From: Nymphaea colorata
Taxonomy: Eukaryota > Streptophyta > Magnoliopsida > Nymphaeales > Nymphaeaceae
Reading direction: 5' to 3'
DNA: 64,000 nt
NCBI RefSeq assembly: GCF_008831285.2
Contig: NC_045142.1
Location: 19,409,354-19,473,353 of the forward strand
Part shown: in pieces, positions 21,480 through 32,220 of the stretch
Layout of the letters: each line of letters begins with the position of its first letter
Position numbering within the stretch: position 1 is the stretch's first letter
Translations under genes and position numbers: made by a program
Notes under the pieces: generated by a model
The model's input: the letters and a program-made list of their open reading frames with translations, nothing else
Told to the model about the DNA's origin: nothing
Database searches by the model: none

Positions 21480-21538
21480 GTAGAACAACCATGTGTCTCT
21501 ACATATCTTCATCAACTTGGAGCTTCACTCAAGGTGAA

Positions 21539-22644
21539 TCTAGGATCAATGTTATAAGAAGCGTATGCTTCTTACAAAATATGAACGACTTAAGGTGTTT
21601 TTTAAGAAAATGCCTTGAGGCATGGGTGTGAGGTGCATGCATCCCTGAAGCGTGCACCTCATATGGTAGAGACGTACGCCTCCATATGTGGCACGTTCAG
21701 TGCTTGAGGCATATGCCTCAAGGACAGATTAATTGCTTTAATTAAAAAAATGGAAAAAGAAGCTCAAGGGTCAAGTAGCCCTAATTAACCATGGTTCTCT
21801 CCCTAAACCCCCTATTCTCAATCCCAAATACCTCTGAAGTTCAACCGTCGCTGCACTGTGCACGCTGTGAAATTGCAACATTGCAGCCATTGCTGGAGGA
21901 CCCGCCTACTGGAAGTCTCTCTTACTGGTATCTACACCCTACCTCACTGCTATTTGTGTGTTGTTAGTTGCTTTTATTATTATTATTATTAGGTAGGTTC
22001 CATTTTATGTGTTTCATGGTCTTTTGTTTGATGAATAGATTACTTTTTCTCCTTAAGCCTTTTTTGGGTGATTGTTTTGGTTGTGTTTGGTATATTCTGC
22101 GTTTTGTGTTCTCTGGGCTTACGTTTGACGAATGGGTGGCCTTTTCTCCGTAGTCCCTACATCTTTTCTTGTGACTGTTTTCATTTGTGTTGATTATATT
22201 CTGTTTTATGTGCTTGCATTGTCATGACCTTGTGTGCCATGTGTAGGTTTTTCCTTCCTAATTTTTTCTTTATGACTGGTTTTCATTTTGCTTCTGAGCA
22301 GCAAAGTATGCTGTTTTGTAAGTTTGTGCAATACCATGGAATTTTGTTTGATGGTAGGTGTTTTTTCTACCACAAATCCTTTCCGGTGGCTGTTTCCACT
22401 TTGTTTATCAAGAATAGATTATTGGGTATGATGGAAGCTATCTACACTCTCATTCACAAATTGCATGCTAATTCAAAAGATGCAAAGAGTTATATATGCA
22501 TGTCTGTCGGCATAATATAGCTGTTTTCCTTCCAATAATGTTGTATGTGAATAACATGAAGCCAATCTATGTCCCCAATATTTGCATAGTAGAGGAGGCA
22601 GTTGTATCGAGCAGCGAGCATGGGCTTGCTTCTCAGTTAGGCAG

Positions 22645-22685
<41 letters not shown>

Positions 22686-23061
22686 GTCAATTGGAACTTG
22701 AAACATACCTACCCACAAAATTTACTTATTCTCCTTGGTTTACCTAATTTTGTTTTTTCAATAATAATTCATGACATTTAACTGTTTAGGACAGGTCGTG
22801 CTATGAGCCAATTACGCATGTTATGTTATGACATTGTATTTATTTGGATTTACAAATCCTTTTGTGGTTTGCATATGTTGTGCATTTTTCTTTATTGATA
22901 CGCTTAGGATAGCGGTCATTTTTTTCAGTTGGTGTTGTTTTTATAAATATTATATAATTCACAAATTTGTCTGTGAAGCTTATGCTTCGATTAACGCCTC
23001 GCCTCATAAGAAGCTCAACGTCTTGCCTTGTTTTCTCGCCTTTTACAACATTGTTTAGGAT
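21539..23061. mobile_element. hAT-like non-autonomous element with 8-bp target duplication
   Basis: The element is 21547-23053 (1507 bp). Its inverted ends are CAATGTTATAAGAAGCG on the left and CAATGTTGTAAAAGGCG read inward from the right, 14 of 17 positions identical. It is flanked by TCTAGGAT (21539-21546) and TTTAGGAT (23054-23061), 7 of 8 identical. CAATG ends and an 8-bp duplication fit hAT. Near both ends there are GCTTATGCTTC/GCCTC-type words. Inside are diverged tandem units of about 100 bp (22020-22400) and a (TA)n tract (22649-22682). No transposase frame is visible. Confidence 0.75.
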
Positions 23062-23867
23062 CATTCGAAGAAAGGATATTCATTTTTCCTAAAATCATTC
23101 TTGTTAGAGGTATGTAATCAACATCCCACTCCATTCCGTTTCTTCGCTTTCTCTCTTCTTCATCTCCTCAAGGCCATATATGATAGCTCTCAAATCTCCA
23201 TTTCATAGTCAAGAAGCTATTCTTGAGTGCATTGAGACCATGAGAAGATGAAGTAAGATGTCATTTTATGATTGAAACATGTTTCTTTCTTTTCTTGAAT
23301 GTTGGTTTGTTTTGAGATATTATTCATGCATAGTTGATTGACTTTTTCATTTATACATGAATGAATGGTGAAAATGAGTGTTTGGGTTGAGATTCTTCTC
23401 TACTATTATGTTGATTTTGGGGTTAGGCTTTGTCCAACTCAGGAAAGCCATTCACGAACATGTACATATTAAAAATGCACCATCATGTCATTTTTACGTT
23501 TAGTTTCCTTCTTAATCACCAGATTGGGAACTCTAATGAGTGCCTTATTATATTGCTTGATTTGCATTCTATGTTAATATATAAAATATTTAAAATCATG
23601 TTTTTCAAAAGATTTTCGAAAGCAAGAACTCTCTCTAATGAGGCCTTGGAGACTTAGTTTAGGCTCTTGCATAAGCCCAAGTTCCTCGCCGGCCTGTATA
23701 AAAATCTAAGTCGGATATTTTCAAGTCATTTCTTGATTTTCAATCTCATGAAGACATATACGTATATACATGTTAAATATGTATATGTGAACATGATGAT
23801 GTTTCTTTATCCTTCTCTCACCATGGTTCCACATATTATTTTATGAATTTCTATATACATAGGAATG

Positions 23868-23908
<41 letters not shown>

Positions 23909-24012
23909 TCCATTTTCTCTCTCTAGAATCTTTGTGTCTTCTTCTAAAAATTTCTTATATGTATATATATATTTCTCTCTCTTTTCCTCTAAAGTCTCTC
24001 TCTCTCTCCCTA

Positions 24013-24081
<69 letters not shown>

Positions 24082-24979
24082 TTTTTCTGTCTCTTTTCCT
24101 CTAAAGTCTCTCCCTCTTTGAGCCAATACCCTCTTTATATGAACTTTCATACATGTTTATGTATGATAGCATGTACATGTATACGTGCATCTCTTTCTTT
24201 CTTTCTCTCTCTCCCTCTCCCCCTTTAAAAACTTCTTTTCCTCTCTATTTAATTTCGTACTTCATTTTCACAAGCTTTCATAAACATATGTGTACATATA
24301 TGTATATATATAAATATATACATATACATGTATACATATAGAATACGTATAAAGATATATGTATTTAGTGATCTTTAAAATCTCTTTCTCTCTCTCTGTT
24401 TCTTTCTATGAGTGTATTTCATCTTTTCCATTCTTTTGGATATAGTTTTTTTTAAAGATCTAAGGTTTTTATTTTCTATTTGTCGACTTCACCAAGACTA
24501 AAAATGAAGTAATGACCCAATATTGAAATCATGTTTGATGGTCTATAGCTTCATTACATTTTCAAAATCTTTTCTCTTTTCATAACAATATTTATGACAA
24601 TCTTATAAATAAAAATGAGAAAACTTAGATGCATGTGATGGTAGGAATGCTTTTAGATGAATATTATGGTATAAATGAATTATTCCCTTTTAATTATATA
24701 GGATTAATGCATTCATGCATTCATGCATTCACACTTACTTAACATCACTTGTGATCACAAACACTTCTCCAAAATAACTTAAAGAAGATGAGATTGAGCT
24801 TTAATTAGGCAGTAACCGAATTAGAGTCAAACCTCAAACATACTTAAAGTCTTAAGAGAACACTAAATCGACTTCAAAATGATTTTCAAGCTTTTCAAAT
24901 GGCATTTGTAAAGATTTCTCAATTCAAGATTTTCTCAAATCAAAATGTTTTGCATTCTCAAAAATAATGTTTTCAAAAG
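23062..24979. other. Spacer with a dense simple-repeat cluster
   Basis: AT-rich DNA without a supported gene. Between 23864 and 24400 it holds (CA)n(TA)n, (TA)n of about 57 bp (24019-24075), (CT)n tracts and ATATGTATATAC palindromes. The stretch TTTCCTCTAAAGTCTCTC occurs at 23983 and 24097 on either side of the long (TA)n. The short frames here are repeat artefacts. Confidence 0.6.
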
Positions 24980-25221
24980 TTTGAAACATCAAATCTTTAA
25001 TATTTTCTCAAACACAATATCGCATTTAGAATGAAAATATGTTTAAGCCAAAACAAAATGCTTCAAGAATAAGCATAGCCCTTGGATTGATTACCCATGG
25101 TAAAGGCACTGGGAACAGTCGATCCTAGTACCGACGGTGAGTCCCTTTCTCTCTCATTTAAAATAAAACTTCATTTTTTTGAAGCACTTCAAAAACCAAA
25201 AAAAAATTGGGGATGTAAACA
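24980..25221 (+). mobile_element. LTR 3' end fragment of the same gypsy-like family
   Basis: This matches the end of the 20418-21474 LTR in opposite orientation. Shared words are ATTTTCTCAAACAC, TGTTTAAGCCAAAA and CTTGGATTGATTACCC, followed by GGAACAGTCGATCCT and CACTTCAAAAACCAAAAA. It ends in GGGGATGTAAACA, a plausible LTR terminus (CA). A start could lie near 24750 (TGTGATCACAAACAC), but I could not find a matching target duplication. Confidence 0.5.
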
Positions 25222-28200
25222 ATGTTCACCTATATTTGGCACAATTGGTTTCCATCTTCTGAATGTTGACAACAACTTTTAAATATAATAATAAACATAA
25301 ATGGTTGGTCATTAAAATGCAAATTATGATCACTAAAAGTGTTTGATAATTTTAATAGGAGATATTAGAACACGTAATTGCAAATATATTGAATTTCCCC
25401 AGCTACAATGTTGTATCGGTTAGTATTTTCCCAATAAATAACATAAAAACGCCTAACCGAAGACCTTATAGAAATAATTGAAAATATAAGAAAAATAAAT
25501 GAAATAGATGGTGGAAAGAAAAAGCTAGGAGAATAGATTATGGCAACCCCAACACCTAGGAATATGGATCACATATCATTTTTTTGTTGTTTTTGACCTA
25601 ATTGGAATGTGTTTTCCTGTGTATGCAGCTGAATTGCCTCAATCTCTCTACACCCCTATGCACTCATTCCACGCATTGCATCACCAAGCTTCTTGATAGC
25701 TAAGCTCTTTGCTCCTCTTATGCCACAAAAAATTTACTAGTAGTGCATGAGGAATAGGAGGTAAAAAAGAAATGAAGAGAAGATGTAGGGGCTGCAGCAA
25801 TACAATTCACTAGGATAAATATGATTAAATTTATATGACAATAGGCTGGTTGAAGATTATATTACCTAATTACAGATACATATGATAGGAGATGAGATGA
25901 CAAAATACATAGTGATAGTCTCATACGCAAACAATAGCAGCACATAACTATTCCTTGAGACATAGAAGAACACAGACATCACAACCACATCACCGTAAAC
26001 AAAGAGCCTTAATGCAAATCGACAAGTTTGACTCTTCATATATGTACAGATTGACATGACTGGAACCTACATATTCAATAAAAGTTGTAACTCAAACCTT
26101 GGGGCCTGCATGTCTCAGAAAAGTACCATAGGAAATAGATTGGTTTTTGAAGCTTGAAAATTTGGCCATTAGTGATGGGAATTGTAGCATGGGGAGAGGT
26201 GTCACAAGCATTACAACTCTACATGAGTTAAATTTAGTTTGTCTGTGTTCATATCTATAAAGGCTGAAACATATATATTTTTTTTAAGTCTAACAAATAC
26301 TAAGATCATGCAAGTCGAGGTAATAAAAGAATATCAAATAAACAAATGCAACCCCTAAAATGAAAGCTATCATAATGCACATGATTTAAATAAGCAGCTA
26401 GTTTATCCTAAATTGAAACAGAGTTCTTGTAGTATATGATGCAAGAACAATTACCCATGACTCTTTTACAAGTAATGCACAAGAATGCTATAGAGGAATG
26501 GCAATTATTTCTCAAAAATGCAAAAAAAAAAGTTAAAAAAATGCTAAAAAAATGAAAAAAATGCCATAAGCATCCATTATATGGCACACCTACAAAATTT
26601 TGAGTGGTCTCCTCTTTGCATAAAGTTGCTTTCTTAAACTCCAATATCTCCACACACCAAATTCCTGGGTTTCCATTGGAAGAGCTAAAATAATATGTGA
26701 GTGAACTGATATGTTAGTGCATCAAAAATTTGTACGTTGTGAAAGCTCATTCGAACGTTATATGTAGCATGTTCTTCTTTTTCAATGGTCCTTCTATCAG
26801 AAATGAAAAGTTATAACATGGTCAAAATATCTGTCAAATATTTAGGGGTCTTTGTTCTTTGGTTCTCAAAACAAATATTAAAGGGCAAAAAGTTATTGAT
26901 ATAACATTTTAAAAAATAGGTTATTTTTGTATTCCAAGTTAAGCCTCGTCTACAAAAGGTTAAACTAATGTTATTTTTTCATGACATAACAAGCATGGAA
27001 CAAATTGGAAACAACAAACTTTTCACATGCAAGAATGGACATAAGAAAAATTTGAAATAAGGTTATATAATGAAAGCAAGAATCCAAAGTCACTTGTTTG
27101 TAAATAAAGGAACATGTGGAATATCACAATGTGAAACATACAAATCCTATAAACCTTCATAACAAATGCAAATTAGACTACTAATCAATACTTTGTATTC
27201 TATAAAAAAATGAAGTGAAAAAACACCCAGAGGCCTACAGAGATCAACTAAATAATTGTTTGAGATAGTTCTCCCTGATAATAATCGAAACCACAACATA
27301 CTAAAATTGAGAGATAATCTAGATCCATTCCTGATAGTAAAACCAAAGAAACTCTCATGACACACAACACTAAAAATACATATTGAGTTTGGTATCTTAT
27401 TATTAGATTCTTCATCATGCAGGCAAATTTGATGGGGCTAATGAAGTTGAAGTTGGAGAAGTAATCCCCTTAGGGGCACACTTTTTCTTTATGTTTTTTA
27501 CCAGCTCCTCCTTTAGATTTGTACCTCGGCGTTTGGTATGTCATCCTTCTTTTGTTTGATGGGAGTGTCTACTCACATGTCCTTGAGGGGAATGATGATG
27601 TAGTAGAGATTTCAAGGAGATGTCTCCTCTTCAAAATCTAAAATTTTAGAAAGTGTTGCATTCTCTTAAAAGGAGAGTGCTTCTCAGAAAGACCTTGCAA
27701 CATCGCATTCAACTTCTTCTCTACTTTAACAAAGAAGCGCACTGCATTTCCAACAGTAAAAACGAGAGGAAAGAGGAATCTGGTTCTTGAGCATCATGAT
27801 GCACTTGAGGAGGAAGTAGACATTCAGCAGCATCATCTAGATGATGTTTGGGTGCTTCAGTCAAGGCTGTAGCCATAGCAACCTAAACCCTAAAATGGCT
27901 TCGACCATGACGAAGGCCAGAGCTGCGGGAGAAACCAAAGGAGGAGGAGTCAAGCTTAGAGATGGAGTGAACCATCGGCTGAGCTTTGCTGGGTTTTGCG
28001 GTTGTGGATAATGAACATCAGAGAGAGAAGGAGAAGAAACCCTAGAAATCATGGCCCCTGATCCCTCTCTTTTTCTCTTTCACATCAAGCGGTTTGGGTG
28101 GAAGTTTGGGTTTTTGGTATTTATTTATAAATAATTTGTATAAATAAATCATAGTATACATGATAGACTTAAATGAACTTCTTGCAGGACCCATAAGGTT

Positions 28201-29337
28201 CAATGGTAGGAACAGTTTTGTAACTGTTGCTACTGTTGCCATTTCTTGTAGTGAAAAGTTTGAAGGTTCCTATGACTATACAATTAACATATCATGACAA
28301 GTAAGCTTGAAGTGAACCAAGAGTTGCAGGCCAAAAGAGTCGTTATTGTGATATGTTTACTACATTAGTTTCTCACATGACTATGAAAAAAATACTTTTC
28401 CTGCAAAGTAAGTGTTGTTCTTATATAGTTATGCATGTTTTCTGAAAAATATGTTTCAAAACATTAAGGGAACCTGAATTAAACCAACCACAATAATGTG
28501 TTTTATTCATATTATATCACATGAAATGATATTTCCACCATCTTATTTTGCCGTTATTGTGCATTTAACAATTGATCTTGTCAAGAGGTGCAATTGAGGG
28601 ACCAGTGCAGTATTGTATGTTAACTATTTATCATGCCTGTTGAACTTACATCAATTGCAATGTTTGACATTATGTTCAATATAATATGTAACAGGTATTT
28701 GTCCATAATGAAAAACTATGTGCAAATACGAAGCCAAGTGGAGGGGTCCATAGCTAAGGGTTATATTTGCAGATAGACATCTTCAATTTTGTTCTAGATA
28801 TTTGCATAATATGGAGACTAGATTCAATAGCTTCATAGAAAATAATGACAATGTTGAAGGAGTCTTACCAAATATGTTGGGTGTCCCGATGCTGGCGAAA
28901 TTGATACTAGATTACTTTGGTAAGGGACAAAAACTAGACCCACTAAAAATAATATTCATGTGTTTTTTATAATCTAGCCTTATAAGTATGATCTTAGACT
29001 GAATTGATGAGGAACATGTATTAAGTTTGTTGTTTTTTACTTTAATATTATTTTGTTAATAAGCAGTTGTAACATCCAAACTGTGGTAGCAGATAAATCA
29101 ATTTTTTTTACAAAAAGTAATTGAAATAAAGCATGATTTATATTAAATTGAAACAATAGGATGTTCACATTTTATTTAAAATTATTTTCAACATGAATTT
29201 AAGTAGTCAAGTTTTTTGCCTCTTACCTCAAATGATTTGGTATCTGTCAGTTTTATATATATATATATAATCAATCATGATTTAAGTTTACTTTTCAATA
29301 GAGAAATTTCTATCTCTTCGGTTTATTTTGTTGGGAC
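25222..29337. other. Spacer between the duplicated units
   Basis: No supported gene in 4.1 kb of AT-rich DNA. At 28037-28054 the sequence AAACCCTAGAAATCATGG looks like the 5' end of a plant gene (telo-box AAACCCTAG, then ATG in a good context). The frame closes after about 25 codons, and nothing resembling later exons follows. A second CTAAACCCTAAAATGG occurs at 27884-27899, opening a 39-codon frame. A short frame near 28815-28912 (E-N-N-D-N-V-E-G-V-L-P) looks coding-like but is isolated. Homology to copy A begins at about 29338 (GCGCACCGA). Confidence 0.45.
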
Positions 29338-29753
29338 CCTGCGCACCGAAACAATAAGCATGGGAGATCAGAGTACCCGGCGCTGATTAAGCATCTGCAC
29401 GTGACTGTCTTATCTCACGTAAACCATATCACAATACGATATTTTATATTATGAAGGGGCAACCTCACAATATAGAAAATATATAGCAATTATTCAATTA
29501 TTCAACCTTTTTAAATGGACCAATAGAAAAACTGATAAAAAAAAAGGACAGATGGGGACGCTGAAATCGGAACGCGCTGAGGATAGACATCGACATCTCC
29601 GTTTAATTATGAGGAAAAGACAACTACATTAGTTGCAGTGGAGCCCCCTTCACTGACCTATCTTTCTCCACCATTGGTCGGGGGATTGACAATATACGCC
29701 AACCTTATTCCTATAAGTATCTGTTTGTATCACTCAGATCATCACGGGAGACA
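29338..29753 (+). promoter_or_regulatory. Promoter region of PME copy B
   Basis: This is collinear with 62-565 but shorter. It keeps a CACGTG at 29398-29403, the ATTGG box at about 29672-29676 and the TATA-like CTATAAGTATC at about 29711-29721. It lacks the roughly 114-bp block of copy A (368-481) with the second CACGTG: TCTTTCTCCA is joined directly to CCATTGG at 29670/29671. The stretch 29404-29445 also differs from copy A by small indels. Confidence 0.5.
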
Positions 29754-32220
29754 ATGGCTAGGCTTGATGAACCTCTCATTGGTTCTCCAAGCAAGACCAA
29801 ATCTCTCTCCCAATTACTTTTCCTTGGTGTCTCCGTGGTTGCCATCCTCTGCTTCTCCCTCCGCCTAAGCTTCCATGGCAACTCCTCTGATCTTCTCCTC
29901 ATGCCCGTCTCTCCCCAAGTTTGTGCCACCACACTTCACCCAGACTCCTGCTCCAACACCTTTGTCTCCGCCGGGACAACGCCCGTAACCGCTGCCACCA
30001 TCCTCGGTCGCATTTTGGAGGAGTCGATCCAGAGCCTACCCAGGCATGTGGGCACGGTCATAGCCTTGACTCACAAGGGAAACAATGGCAAAAGAGAAGC
30101 TGGGCCGCTGGCTGACTGCCTCGACCTCATGGACCAGACGGAGAGCCGGTTGGTCGACTCGCTCAATGCGGTCGCCGGTCAGCCGACGGCTCAGGGGACA
30201 CACGCGGACGTGCACACCTGGCTCAGTGCTGCACTCACCAACTACGTCACCTGCTTAGATGGGCTTGACGGTACTGATGCCAAGCTAGCGATGGAGTCGG
30301 AGGTCAAGTCGTCGATGGCGCTTCTCAGCACCTCGCTGGCGGTTCTCAATCAAACGCAACCGACAGCCGAGCCGATTCTCGGAGAGGTATTGGGCGAGTT
30401 CCCGGCGTGGTTGAGTCCCGGGGATCGGAAGCTCCTAACGGTCGATTCTTGGGATAAGGCAGTAAAAGCCGATGTGGTGGTGGCGCAAGACGGGAGCGGG
30501 AAGTACACGACGGTGACGGCGGCGGTGAATGCGGCCCCTTCAGGGAGCTCGGCGAGGTACGTGATATACGTGAAGAAGGGAACGTACAAGGAGCAGGTGA
30601 GCATACCGAAGACGAAGAAGAACATCATGCTTGTGGGAGACGGAATGGACTCCACCATAATCACAGGCAGCTTGAACGTCGTGGACGGCTCCACCACCTT
30701 CAATTCTGCAACTGTGGGTACGTACATTTTCGTTTCTTTTCCTTTGAGACGCGGTAGCGTGAAAGATTTAAGGTGCAGAACATATTGGTTTCAGCCTGCC
30801 TTGTATGAGACCTTACGTATGCCCAATTTTAGCCATGGCCGTCCGTCCCAAAGATATCACGCTATTCCTCCAAATGTGTTGATTATATATACACCATGTT
30901 GTTTATCATGAAATTCTACTTCATTCCTTCTTTTGGGAGAGCATTAGCTATTTTAGCTTTTTCTTATTCGTTTCTTATTAAAATGTCTCAAGCTTTGGTA
31001 TCCAAAGCAATTAGACCTCCTGCCGGTTTAAGTAATTTTCTTTCTTTAAGTTATTGAAAGATGAACCAAAAGAAGAACAGCCACTTGGAAAAAAGAAAGG
31101 GGTAAAAACAACCTTTACGTAAAGTTGATCTGCCAATAACTTAGACTTTCTCTTTTATGGTGGGGACAAAGCCGACACCAGTGAGCATCCACTAGATAGC
31201 ATCCACTAGCTAGAATGGGTCCCTCAGATAAGGAAATGGGGTTCCACTTGAGTTGGCACCTAGAAGCACGTGATATGGTTCAAGGACTTTTCAAAATTAT
31301 TTCTAGTAATATAAATAGATATGATATATTTATTTACTGGTACCATTTTGAATCCTTCTAGTCAGATTTCTTTATAAAAAATCTGCATCCAATTACTATT
31401 TGGATTTCGATTGGCGCGTATATACTTTTATAATTGCATCCAATCTTGAGTTTCTGTGAAGTTCGTATTTACTAGTGTCCGATGCCTGCCACTAGTAACT
31501 GGATCTGGATGGTTCTATTTTGATGCAGCGGCCGTGGGTGATGGGTTCATGGCTCAGGACATTTGGTTCCAGAACACAGCAGGGGCTGTGAAGCAGCAAG
31601 CAGTGGCCCTGCGCGTCGGTGCCGATCAATCCATCATTTACCGATGCCGGATCGACGCCTACCAGGACACACTTTACACCCATTCCCTCCGGCAATTTTA
31701 CCGAGACTGCTCGATTTCCGGCACAGTCGATTACATATTCGGCAACGCAGCCGTGGTCTTCCAGAACTGTCAGATAATTTCCCGGAAGCCATTGAGCAAC
31801 CAGAAGAACACAATTACCGCACAGGGACGAACTGACCCCAACCAGAACACAGCAATTTCTATCCAAATGTGCAAAATCCTGGCAAGTTCCGATCTCGCGC
31901 CAGTGAAGGGTACTATCCCCACATATCTGGGCCGGCCATGGCAGCTTTACTCGAGGACAATTTTCATGGAGTCCTTCCTGGATGATCTGATAGCACCAGC
32001 AGGATGGCTGGAGTGGTCTGGTAGCTTTGCTTTGAACACCCTGGAGTACCGTGAATATATGAACACTGGGTCTGGTGCGGGCACCAGCAAGAGGGTGACA
32101 TGGGCTGGGTATCATGCTACCACCAGCACCGCTGAAGCCCAGAAGTTCACTGTTGCCAATCTGATCCAGGGAGCATCTTGGTTGAAATCTGCTGGCGTTA
32201 GCTTCACTGAAGGCCTTTGA
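29754..32220 (+). CDS. Pectin methylesterase with N-terminal inhibitor domain (PMEI-PME, type I), copy B
   Basis: A cell-wall enzyme demethylesterifying homogalacturonan, like copy A. Exons are 29754-30717 and 31529-32220. The intron is 811 bp, phase 1, with donor GTACGT and acceptor GATGCAG. The joined product is 551 aa. Anchor segment, PMEI cysteines, RKLL motif and all PME catalytic residues (two Gln, two Asp, Arg-Pro-Trp) are kept. By hand I count about 23 substitutions against copy A (about 14 silent, 9 replacements) plus a 9-bp deletion after codon 3. Replacements in copy A numbering are H146Q, E180K, R205Q, G302D, G368A, K415N, S452G, F454I and K463Q. K463Q sits directly after the LGRPW motif. 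The intron differs by a 16-bp tandem duplication (ATCCACTAGATAGC region) and about 13 extra bp near 31463. Both genes look functional. Confidence 0.95.
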
